Assembly (NCBI GenBank): GCA_016207865.1
Contig: JACQZD010000122.1
Location: 1 to 10,074 of the forward strand
DNA length: 10,074 nt
Source: Nitrospirota bacterium
Lineage (GTDB): Bacteria > Nitrospirota > Thermodesulfovibrionia > UBA6902 > DSMQ01
Direction of reading: 5' to 3'
Positions 1 through 6,163 of the stretch are shown piece by piece. The notes under the pieces were generated by a model, which saw only the letters and a list, made by a program, of their open reading frames with translations, did not search any database and was not told the origin of the DNA. Within the stretch, counting starts at the first letter, position 1. Each line of letters starts with the position of its first letter. Position numbers and translations under genes: made by a program.

Positions 1-2
1 TG

Positions 3-275
3 GTAAGGGACGCCCTGGATGCATTTGTAAAAAGAGATTCAGCTTTGGCCAGAGAAGTACTGACGCGGGACGATGCCGTGGATAATCTTAACTGGAAGGT
101 TTTTAATGAACTGCTTTCCTATATGATTTTAGACCCGTCTAATATTTCACGGGCGACAAGGATAACATATATTTCAAAATATCTTGAACGCATTGCGGAC
201 CATGCAACGAATATAGCGGAAATGGTTGTTTATTTGGTTGAAGGCAAGATTATCAGGCATGTAACCCCTGAGTAA
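3..275 (+). CDS. phoU: Phosphate transport system regulator PhoU, C-terminal part (5' end outside window)
   Basis: About 90 residues are visible and the reading frame is open to the left window edge, so the gene is cut by the window and its start is not here. The segment is helical and ends with R-I-T-Y-I-S-K-Y-L-E-R-I-A-D-H-A-T-N-I-A-E, the second-repeat signature of PhoU, in which acidic and Asn residues (E, D, N spaced every three to four positions) line a metal-binding face. PhoU is a cytoplasmic three-helix-bundle repeat protein that links the PstSCAB phosphate transporter to the PhoR/PhoB two-component system and restrains the Pho response. A pst operon probably lies to the left of the window (inference). 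The stop codon is 11 bp from the convergent miaB stop, so the two genes share their terminator region. Family call is secure; the role in this organism is by analogy. Confidence 0.9.
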   Translation, partial: VRDALDAFVKRDSALAREVLTRDDAVDNLNWKVFNELLSYMILDPSNISRATRITYISKYLERIADHATNIAEMVVYLVEGKIIRHVTPE

Positions 276-286
276 TCTACATTAAA

Positions 287-1681
287 TCATGGAATGACTT
301 CGCCGTTAAGTGAATGCTGTTTTGCCTCTAAAATCCTGACATTGACAAGAGTGCCCATAAGTTCAAGCCCTCCGTAAAAATTAACTATCTTGTTAGACCC
401 TGTGCGTCCGGTGAGTTTGTCTTTATCTGTTTCGCTTGCGCCTTCAACTAAAACTTCCAGTATTTTTCCTTCAAGTTCTATGTTTTTTCTGAAAGTAATC
501 TCAGCCTGCAAATCAAGCACCCTCGCAAGCCTTTCTGATTTAGTCTTTTCATTCAGATGCTCCGGCAGGTTAACGGCTGCCGTATCCTGCCTGCGGGAAT
601 ATTTGAACGCGAAAATCCCGTCATACTCTATTTCCCTGAGGGCATTCATCGTAAGCTCAAAGTCCTGCTCATCTTCACCGGGGAAGCCGGTAATTATATC
701 TGTTGTTATGGCAATGTCGGGCATTGCGCTTCTAAGCGCATCAATTTTTTCTTTATACTGTTTAAAGGTATAACCCCTGTTCATCAAAGATAAAATCCTG
801 TCAGAGCCGGACTGTACCGGCAGGTGAATATGCTCGCATACATTAGGCAAATCCTGCATTGTCCTGATAAGTTTTTTTGAAAGGTCGCGTGGATGAGAGG
901 TTACAAACCGGATTCTCTTAAGCCCATTTACTTCATGTATTGCTTTAAGTAAATCAGAGAAGTCTATGTTTTGATTTGCAAATCCCCCCTGCCCCCCTTT
1001 GTCAAATGGGGGTGAGGGGGGATTTGTTTCATTCAGATTTTTGCCATATGAATTAACATTCTGACCTAAAAGAGTAATCTCCTTAAAACCTTGCGCTGAA
1101 AGCTCCGTGATTTCAGTCATGATATCGCTGACCTGCCTGCTTCTTTCCCTGCCCCTCGTATAAGGCACTACGCAGTATGAGCAAAAATTATCACAGCCGT
1201 ACATTATGGAAACCCACGCGCTGACCCGCCCTTCCCTCTTTACCGGCAGATTTTTTATGGAGTGTTCCGGGTTATCGGTTAGTTCAGTTATTTGTGTCTT
1301 ATTGTCTGACTTCTGACTTCTGACTCCTGACTCCTGACCTATCCATTTTTCAAGGCTGTCAATATTCTGAGGACCGAAAATAAAGTCAACGTAGGGAAAT
1401 CTTTTAAACAGGCCGCTGCCTTTCTGCTGCGCTATGCACCCTGCAACCGCTATCCTGAGCTTTGGATCCCTGTCCTTAAAATGTTTGAGCCGTCCAAGCT
1501 CGCTGTAAAATTTCTGTTCAGCCTTCTCCCTGATACTGCAGGTGTTTATGACTATCACATCCGCGTCATTAACCCCGTGGGCCTCCGCATAGCCGGACTC
1601 GGAGAACATCCCCGCGATTTTCTCTGAATCATGCACGTTCATCTGACACCCGAAGGTGTGTATGTGGAATTTCTTGCTCAT
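287..1681 (-). CDS. miaB: tRNA-2-methylthio-N6-dimethylallyladenosine synthase MiaB (with two in-frame repeat-derived inserts)
   Basis: Radical SAM methylthiotransferase that converts i6A37 to ms2i6A37 in tRNAs reading UNN codons. Numbering from the ATG at 1681 (464 aa): an N-terminal MTTase domain with C12 (TFGCQMN), C48 (NTCSIREKA) and C82 (AGCIAQ) as ligands of the auxiliary cluster; a radical SAM core with CxxxCxxC at C163/C167/C170 followed by VVPYTRGRE; LLGQNVNSYG at 205-213; HLPVQSGSD and GFPGE; and a C-terminal TRAM domain from about 399. Two stretches are foreign to the family. Residues 115-126 are encoded by a 7-bp tandem repeat, and 220-234 (NPPSPPFDKGGQGGF) by a palindromic element. 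Both fall in loops between conserved blocks, so the enzyme is probably active (inference). An alternative ATG at 1696 adds MTKQT. I prefer 1681 because the upstream ATG overlaps a TATTAT -10 box and family members usually have the first Cys near residue 12. No Shine-Dalgarno is seen. Confidence 0.95.
   Translation of the reverse strand: MSKKFHIHTFGCQMNVHDSEKIAGMFSESGYAEAHGVNDADVIVINTCSIREKAEQKFYSELGRLKHFKDRDPKLRIAVAGCIAQQKGSGLFKRFPYVDFIFGPQNIDSLEKWIGQESGVRSQKSDNKTQITELTDNPEHSIKNLPVKREGRVSAWVSIMYGCDNFCSYCVVPYTRGRERSRQVSDIMTEITELSAQGFKEITLLGQNVNSYGKNLNETNPPSPPFDKGGQGGFANQNIDFSDLLKAIHEVNGLKRIRFVTSHPRDLSKKLIRTMQDLPNVCEHIHLPVQSGSDRILSLMNRGYTFKQYKEKIDALRSAMPDIAITTDIITGFPGEDEQDFELTMNALREIEYDGIFAFKYSRRQDTAAVNLPEHLNEKTKSERLARVLDLQAEITFRKNIELEGKILEVLVEGASETDKDKLTGRTGSNKIVNFYGGLELMGTLVNVRILEAKQHSLNGEVIP
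979..1026 (-). repeat. Palindromic protein-coding element, copy 1 (inside miaB)
   Basis: A 48-bp imperfect palindrome of C-runs and G-runs, with arms of about 22 bp carrying three mismatches around a TCA centre. Read in the miaB sense it encodes NPPSPPFDKGGQGGF (codons 1024 down to 980). It separates LLGQNVNSYGKNLNET from NIDFSDLL, which are close together in ordinary MiaB proteins. It is nearly the same DNA as the copy at 5072-5133 and is read in the same frame and orientation relative to its host gene. Confidence 0.85.
1305..1339 (-). repeat. Heptanucleotide tandem repeat inside miaB (5 x 7 bp)
   Basis: On the + strand the units are TCTGACT three times, then CCTGACT, then CCTGACC, with no gap. 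In the miaB sense this encodes the low-complexity segment around ESGVRSQKSD, between the MTTase domain and the radical SAM core (residues about 115-126 from the ATG at 1681). Seven is not a multiple of three, so gain or loss of one unit would shift the miaB frame. Confidence 0.85.
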
Positions 1682-1694
1682 TGTTTGTTTAGTC

Positions 1695-1722
1695 ATAATA
1701 TTTTAATCAATACCACAGTCAA
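1695..1722 (-). promoter_or_regulatory. Probable sigma-70-type promoter of miaB
   Basis: On the minus strand TTGACT (1722-1717) is followed after 16 bp by TATTAT (1700-1695), each 5/6 to consensus. The -10 overlaps the ATG at 1696, so transcription should start near 1688 and translation at the ATG at 1681. This would give a leader of roughly 6-8 nt without a Shine-Dalgarno. Confidence 0.5.
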
Positions 1723-1832
1723 AAAACCATCCGTTATTTACTGCCACAACAAACATAAAAATAATTCTTGCATTTTAAAAAACCATCCGTTATTTCCTGC
1801 CCCAACAAACATAAAAATAATTCTTGCATTTT
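1721..1832. repeat. Tandem duplication, 2 x 56 bp, in the miaB/pilZ intergenic region
   Basis: Copy 1 is 1721-1776 and copy 2 is 1777-1832. They are directly adjacent and differ at only two positions (A to C at 1740/1796 and at 1746/1802). Each copy begins with a run of six A and ends with TTCTTGCATTTT. The duplication lies between the divergent miaB and pilZ starts, so it changes the spacing and AT content of both upstream regions. Only two units and no spacers, so this is not a CRISPR. Confidence 0.9.
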
Positions 1833-1861
1833 TTATTTTTAATAAAGTAAACTCTCTCAAA

Positions 1862-2209
1862 ATGGAAAGAAGACAGTTTAACAGGAAAAGGGTTTACCTC
1901 AGCGCAGAGCGTATCTCCGGCAATGCAGACCGTTCAATATTCATAGAGAATATTTCCGAAAGAGGCATTCAGATAATAACCGCGCCGGCAGAGTCCATAA
2001 TTGAATTTTCGCCGGGTACGCCGATTGACCTTAAATTCGTTCTTTCCAACGGAGAAATAATTGATCTTTATTGCATTGTCAAGTGGTCGTATCACAATAC
2101 CCCGCCGGATGACGCAACAACCACAATCGGTATGGAGGTTGTAGATCCGCCCTCAAGATACAGGGAATTTGTAAAAACCCAGCTTCCGGCTGCTCCTGTC
2201 TATTCATGA
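1862..2209 (+). CDS. PilZ-domain protein (predicted c-di-GMP receptor)
   Basis: A 115-residue, single-domain PilZ protein. The two parts of the c-di-GMP-binding signature are visible: RxxxR at R4-R8 within ERRQFNRKR, right at the N-terminus, and the N/D-x-S-x-x-G motif as N30-I-S-E-R-G35. The rest alternates short beta strands (IDLKFVLSNGEIIDLYCIVKW, then GMEVVDPP) as in the PilZ barrel, and there is no signal peptide or membrane segment, so it is cytoplasmic. Family members bind cyclic di-GMP and modulate motility, exopolysaccharide or other outputs; the target here cannot be told. The frame is open further upstream to about 1631, but that part runs through the tandem repeat and antisense to miaB. 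The ATG at 1862, immediately before the RxxxR motif, is therefore taken. No Shine-Dalgarno is evident before it. The gene is divergent from miaB and converges on the membrane-protein gene 27 bp downstream. Confidence 0.88.
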   Translation: MERRQFNRKRVYLSAERISGNADRSIFIENISERGIQIITAPAESIIEFSPGTPIDLKFVLSNGEIIDLYCIVKWSYHNTPPDDATTTIGMEVVDPPSRYREFVKTQLPAAPVYS

Positions 2210-2225
2210 GCACATATAAGACTTA

Positions 2226-2239
2226 TAGGACTTATCCTA
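2226..2239. terminator. Small hairpin between convergent genes, possible terminator
   Basis: TAGGA-CTTA-TCCTA forms a 5-bp perfect stem with a 4-base loop between the pilZ stop and the end of the convergent membrane-protein gene, overlapping the latter's TAG stop. The stem is short and lacks a clear T-run, so termination is only a guess. Confidence 0.25.
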
Positions 2240-2980
2240 AGCCTGTATAACCGGCGAGGCGGAAGGATTAAAAGGATTTGTCCTTACGGCGAGGGAGAAC
2301 AGATACGGATAATCATCCTTCAGGTGTTTCATATAAGACAGCCATTCAGAAATCAGCAGGACATACATCCTTTTTATGTCTCCTGAGAGATGCTCATAAT
2401 CTGAGGCCGGCAGGTTTTTGACGTCAGTCCTGTGCGCCAGTTCTTCAGTCAGATGAAACACCGCCCACAGAAGGTCGGTAAAAGACTCGTGCTCCAGCAG
2501 ATTCGGGTTCTGAAGCAGGCTCAGAAGAAAACTTCTTTTTTCCAGCAGAAAACTCTGCAAATGCTCCATGTCGCCTTTCTGGCTGTCAAACCTGTAATTA
2601 TAATTTTTCAGGTGACTGCTGATAGCCGAGAAGTTCTGACCGGTCCAATCGGCAGTTACAATAAGGTCGTTTTGTATCTTGTCGGGAGAGGCATTAAACT
2701 CAAGGAACAGTTTCAAAAGTTTTGTCCCGGCTTCGCTGAAGAAAATTCCAATGACCATGTTCAGTTTTTTCAGCATTGAGCGCTTTTCTCTTTCAGTCAG
2801 CAGGCGGTGGATTATCAGAGTGACAAGCAGTACCTCAACAGGGACAAACGCAATATCCCCTAACAGAAAGACAAAGATATGGTGGGCATCTTTGAAAATT
2901 GCATAATGGATAAAATATAAAGTTGCAGACAGCGCGATAAGAACTGTACCCAAAAGAAACTGCCAGTTTAAGCGTTTCAT
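2237..2980 (-). CDS. Conserved hypothetical membrane protein with two N-terminal TM helices
   Basis: A 247-residue protein of unknown function. Two hydrophobic stretches, at about residues 7-27 (FLLGTVLIALSATLYFIHY) and 34-59 (HIFVFLLGDIAFVPVEVLLVTLIIHRLL), predict two transmembrane helices joined by a short AIFKDAHH loop. The second helix is followed at once by the basic/acidic LTEREKRSMLKKLN, typical of a helix entering the cytoplasm. The remaining 180 residues are soluble, helical and contain no motif I recognise: no HisKA, HAMP, GGDEF or nuclease signature. The overall pattern resembles conserved hypothetical proteins of anaerobic bacteria, but this is memory, not a search. The gene is divergent from the kinase/UDPGP gene across 90 bp. 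No Shine-Dalgarno is seen; a TATAAT box sits 8 bp before the start codon. A signalling or scaffold role is possible but not supported. Confidence 0.75.
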   Translation of the reverse strand: MKRLNWQFLLGTVLIALSATLYFIHYAIFKDAHHIFVFLLGDIAFVPVEVLLVTLIIHRLLTEREKRSMLKKLNMVIGIFFSEAGTKLLKLFLEFNASPDKIQNDLIVTADWTGQNFSAISSHLKNYNYRFDSQKGDMEHLQSFLLEKRSFLLSLLQNPNLLEHESFTDLLWAVFHLTEELAHRTDVKNLPASDYEHLSGDIKRMYVLLISEWLSYMKHLKDDYPYLFSLAVRTNPFNPSASPVIQA

Positions 2981-2988
2981 ATGTCTTA

Positions 2989-2994
2989 ATTATA
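2989..2994 (-). promoter_or_regulatory. -10 box TATAAT just upstream of the membrane-protein gene
   Basis: A perfect TATAAT on the minus strand ends 8 bases before the ATG at 2980, placing the predicted transcript start only about 1-3 nt from the start codon. No good -35 hexamer is visible 16-18 bp upstream (closest ATAACA at 3016-3011), so the call rests on the -10 alone. Confidence 0.4.
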
Positions 2995-3051
2995 CCTTTA
3001 GTATAAAAAATGTTATTCTTAAATCCATATTATTTTAACTTCCTTTCATAG

Positions 3052-3057
3052 TATAAT
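3052..3057 (+). promoter_or_regulatory. -10 box TATAAT just upstream of the kinase/UDPGP gene
   Basis: A perfect TATAAT ends 13 bases before the ATG at 3071, with no Shine-Dalgarno in between. The predicted leader is about 5-7 nt. No clear -35 hexamer is seen. The box mirrors the one serving the divergent gene at 2989-2994. Confidence 0.4.
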
Positions 3058-3070
3058 AAATAAGTTCAAT

Positions 3071-6000
3071 ATGGCAAATGCTCTTATTAAGACAATAGTC
3101 AGCGATGAGAACTCCGTCCGCAACCGTTCCATTACCTCTCTCCTGAAGGGCAAGGGCAAAAAAGAGCTTCTCAGGCTTGCGTCTGAACTGGAAAAATTCA
3201 GAAAGTCATCAGGCAACTTATATCACAGGGTCAGGGCGTCTCTTTTCCTTTTTGTCATTTACAGATTTTACCTTCAGGAAAATAAAAATGTAATACCCTG
3301 CGGGAAAATCCCGTTTGAAGGCGTAAAAGCCGCGCTTGACAGGAATTTTGAGGGCGCCGTAGAAATTTATTTAACGGCGATGACTAACGGTAATATTAAC
3401 GGCGCGGTCGCCAGTGCGGCGGCTGATTCATATTATCAGTTGGCATTTAAATATCTCGTGGACCAAGTGAAGCTGTCCATCAGCCGGTGCAATGAAAATA
3501 CACTTCTTTTCAGCACCGCCAGTCTGAAAGATTATCCTTATTCAGTCCCTGCAGAACTTACAACTCCTGATCCTGAAACCGGCGCATATCCTGTGGGACT
3601 GGATACATCTCCTGTCAGGCTGGACCCATCGCACAGCGGATGGTCTGATATATTTTTTCTCGGCATGGATTTTCCCGAAGGAGCAAAGGTTGTCAATGTC
3701 TCGGTTAATTTAAAGGCCGGCGAAGCAGCAGGATGTTTAAGACCGCCTTGCGAATGTTACTGCAGGTTCATTGAAGAGCCTGTGATATATCTGGAATCAA
3801 TCGATTTAAAAACTTCAAAAAAAGTTACGACTCTCAGTGAATTATTTAATTTTGGCAATGACTATCTCTCATTATTAAAAGCAGGCGTAGTGGCGTCAGG
3901 TATCGTGCCGCCGTCTTTTGAAAATAAGGACCTTCAGTTAAAAGATATTCTTCAGAGACTGCTTGGCAGAGCCGGAGGAATAGAGATAGTCAGCAGGGTT
4001 ACTGATATCCCAAAGGGGTCGCGCCTTGCAGTAAGCACCACCCTTCTTGCAACAATTATAACCCGCCTGATGAGATTCAGCGGACAGATTAAAGAGCAGA
4101 CAGGGCCATTGTCAGAAGAAGAAAGGCGGCTGATTGCTTCAAGGGCCATCCTCGGCGAATGGCTCGGAGGCTCAGGCGGAGGATGGCAGGACTCAGGAGG
4201 GCTGTGGCCCGGCATAAAGGTGATTACAGGTCAAACTGCCTGCCGGGAATCTCCTGAATTTGGAATTAGCAGGGGATGTCTGCTTCCAAATCATGATTTA
4301 TTTTCCCGTGATGAAATTCCCAAAAAGATTGAAAGAAAAATAATTGATTCAATGGTGCTGGTACACGGCGGGATTTCACAAAATGTCGGGCCTATACTTG
4401 AGATGGTCACTGAGAAATATCTCCTCCGGTATGAAAAGGAGTGGGGATCAAGGCTTAAAGGCATCCGGCTGTTTGATGAAATTACCAAGGCCCTTAAAAA
4501 AGGCGATATGAAAAGACTCGGGAGGCTTACGACCATGGACTGGGAAGGCCCTATTCAGGGAATCATTCCATGGGTGAATAATGCCTTTACTGAAGATTTG
4601 ATTAAAGCGGTCAAAAAAGAGTTTAAGACTGATTACTGGGGATTTCTGATGCTTGGCGGTATGTCAGGAGGGGGAATGGCGTTTATAGTAAACCCTTTGG
4701 TTAAGAAGAAATTTAAAAACAGGGTGCTTGAGATAATGTCAGAGCTCAAACAGGTCTATAATTTCTCCCTTTCCTTTGCCATAGAGCCGATGATATATGA
4801 TTTTGAGTTTAACCATGACGGCAATACCGCGCATCTGCTTACAGGCGCAGATGCGGACATGCCTGAGATTTGCAGTTTTGAAACTGTTGAAGCGGAAACA
4901 AAAGAAGACAGCGGAGAAGACGAGATTAAGAATAAATATGGATTTGATTCAAAGTCCCATGAGCATATGAAATCCCTGCTCAAAAGCGGGGAAATAGGCT
5001 TGTTCAGAAACCGCCTGCCTGAGACAACTACGCTTGAGGATGTTAGTGAAGATGAGATTTTTCACTTTGAAAATTTAAAAAATCCCCCCTCACCCCCCTT
5101 TAACAAAGGGGGGATGGGGGGATTTTTTAAATTAGGAATTGATTCCCTGAAACAAAATGAGGTTGCTGTCGTCAGCTTTGCCGGAGGCATGGGCAGCCGT
5201 TGGACCGAGGGCGCTGCGGTTGTAAAGCCGATAAATCCTTTTATTAAGATGTCCGGCGGATTTAGGACCTTTATGGAAGTGCACCTTGCCAAGAGCAGGC
5301 AGACAGGAAAACTTTATGAGCGCGACCTCAGGTTTCTATGGGAAGAGGAGCTTCAGCAAAAACAGAATGAGAATGTTCAGAAACTTCAGGACCATATACA
5401 TGGGGCGTTGATTGAATGGGCCAAGTCCAGAGGCGAAGGAGAGGACTATTCGGAAAATAAGCCCCTCATGAGGTTTAATCCTCCGGGACACTGGTATGAA
5501 ATACCGAACCTGATAAAAAACGGAGTTCTTGCAAGGATGATTAAAGATAATACTGACCTTAAATATCTCCTTTGCCATAATATTGACACGCTGGGCGCAA
5601 ATATTGAGCCGGCCCTGCTTGGAATGCATATTGCAAATAAGTCCTGCCTGACATTTGAGGTGACGCCGAGGCGCATTGAGGACCGGGGCGGAGGGCTGGC
5701 AAAGATTAACGGGAATATTCAGTTGATAGAAGGATTAGCCCTGCCCCGCGAGCAAGACGAATATCGGTTAAGTTATTACAACACCCTCACAAACTGGATA
5801 ACCATTGATTCCATGCTGAAGTTTTTCAAGCTTGACAGGGGCATGATTGTAGAGGCTGAAGAAAATCCTGAGATAAAAAGCAGGATAACTCAAGCTGTGT
5901 ATGAAAGTGAAAAATTGATTCCGACATATGTGACCATTAAAAATGTTAAATATTTATGGGGCGCAGGGCATGAAGATGTCTATCCCGTGGCGCAGTTTGA

Positions 6001-6157
6001 GAAACTATGGGGTGACATGACCGCGTTGAAAGATTTAAAAACAGGCTTTGCCGCGGTTTCACGCTTCCGCGGACAGCAGTTAAAAGACCCGGCCCAGCTT
6101 GATATGTGGTTTAACGACGGGTCCTTTGAATATGTGAAGGGAATAGTGAGCTTTTAA
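3071..6157 (+). CDS. Fused fucokinase-type GHMP kinase domain + UDPGP-family sugar-1-phosphate nucleotidylyltransferase
   Basis: 1028 residues. Residues 1-170 are helical and unassigned. About 180-545 resemble the GHMP kinase half of L-fucokinase enzymes: RLDPSHSGWSDI (183-194, motif 1), PKGSRLAVSTTL (314-325, at the ATP-binding motif 2), SGGGWQDSGGLWPGIK (368-383, a fucokinase hallmark) and MLGGMSGGGMAF (527-538, motif 3). About 650-1028 match the UDPGP family: FAGGMGSRW with K719 (nucleotide loop), FNPPGHWYEIPNL (802-814), CHNIDTLGAN (835-844), then FEVTPRRIEDRGGGLAKING and LIEGLALP. The likely role is to phosphorylate a free sugar at C1 and then form an NDP-sugar, for salvage or glycan synthesis. 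Domain order is the reverse of plant and Bacteroides fucokinase/GDP-fucose pyrophosphorylase, and the sugar and nucleotide are unknown. Motif 2 lacks the usual GLGSS glycines, so kinase activity is uncertain. Residues 671-685 come from an inserted palindromic element. The start lacks a Shine-Dalgarno. The gene converges on a DUF362 gene with 6 bp between stops. Confidence 0.82.
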   Translation: MANALIKTIVSDENSVRNRSITSLLKGKGKKELLRLASELEKFRKSSGNLYHRVRASLFLFVIYRFYLQENKNVIPCGKIPFEGVKAALDRNFEGAVEIYLTAMTNGNINGAVASAAADSYYQLAFKYLVDQVKLSISRCNENTLLFSTASLKDYPYSVPAELTTPDPETGAYPVGLDTSPVRLDPSHSGWSDIFFLGMDFPEGAKVVNVSVNLKAGEAAGCLRPPCECYCRFIEEPVIYLESIDLKTSKKVTTLSELFNFGNDYLSLLKAGVVASGIVPPSFENKDLQLKDILQRLLGRAGGIEIVSRVTDIPKGSRLAVSTTLLATIITRLMRFSGQIKEQTGPLSEEERRLIASRAILGEWLGGSGGGWQDSGGLWPGIKVITGQTACRESPEFGISRGCLLPNHDLFSRDEIPKKIERKIIDSMVLVHGGISQNVGPILEMVTEKYLLRYEKEWGSRLKGIRLFDEITKALKKGDMKRLGRLTTMDWEGPIQGIIPWVNNAFTEDLIKAVKKEFKTDYWGFLMLGGMSGGGMAFIVNPLVKKKFKNRVLEIMSELKQVYNFSLSFAIEPMIYDFEFNHDGNTAHLLTGADADMPEICSFETVEAETKEDSGEDEIKNKYGFDSKSHEHMKSLLKSGEIGLFRNRLPETTTLEDVSEDEIFHFENLKNPPSPPFNKGGMGGFFKLGIDSLKQNEVAVVSFAGGMGSRWTEGAAVVKPINPFIKMSGGFRTFMEVHLAKSRQTGKLYERDLRFLWEEELQQKQNENVQKLQDHIHGALIEWAKSRGEGEDYSENKPLMRFNPPGHWYEIPNLIKNGVLARMIKDNTDLKYLLCHNIDTLGANIEPALLGMHIANKSCLTFEVTPRRIEDRGGGLAKINGNIQLIEGLALPREQDEYRLSYYNTLTNWITIDSMLKFFKLDRGMIVEAEENPEIKSRITQAVYESEKLIPTYVTIKNVKYLWGAGHEDVYPVAQFEKLWGDMTALKDLKTGFAAVSRFRGQQLKDPAQLDMWFNDGSFEYVKGIVSF
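5072..5133 (+). repeat. Palindromic protein-coding element, copy 2 (inside the kinase/UDPGP gene)
   Basis: A 62-bp palindrome with perfect 18-bp outer arms, AATTTAAAAAATCCCCCC at 5072-5089 against 5116-5133, and a C-run/G-run interior like the miaB copy. In the gene's frame it encodes NPPSPPFNKGGMGGF at residues 671-685, between the kinase part and the UDPGP core just before the helix leading to AVVSFAGG. The opposite strand also reads as NPPIPPLLKGGEGGF, because the element is palindromic. Confidence 0.88.
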
Positions 6158-6163
6158 AAAAAA

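Noticed and set aside
390..793. Plus-strand frames within miaB
   Set aside because: Antisense shadows of a strongly conserved gene, with no domain of their own.
1721..1832. CRISPR-like repeat array
   Set aside because: Only two directly adjacent 56-bp copies, with no spacers and no cas genes.
1631..1861. N-terminal extension of the PilZ frame back to 1631
   Set aside because: It runs antisense to the start of miaB and through the 56-bp tandem duplication; the ATG at 1862 sits right before the PilZ RxxxR motif and gives a normal family length.
5062..5292. Minus-strand frame encoding NPPIPPLLKGGEGGF
   Set aside because: It is the antisense reading of the palindromic element inside the kinase/UDPGP gene; the rest of the frame has no recognisable content.
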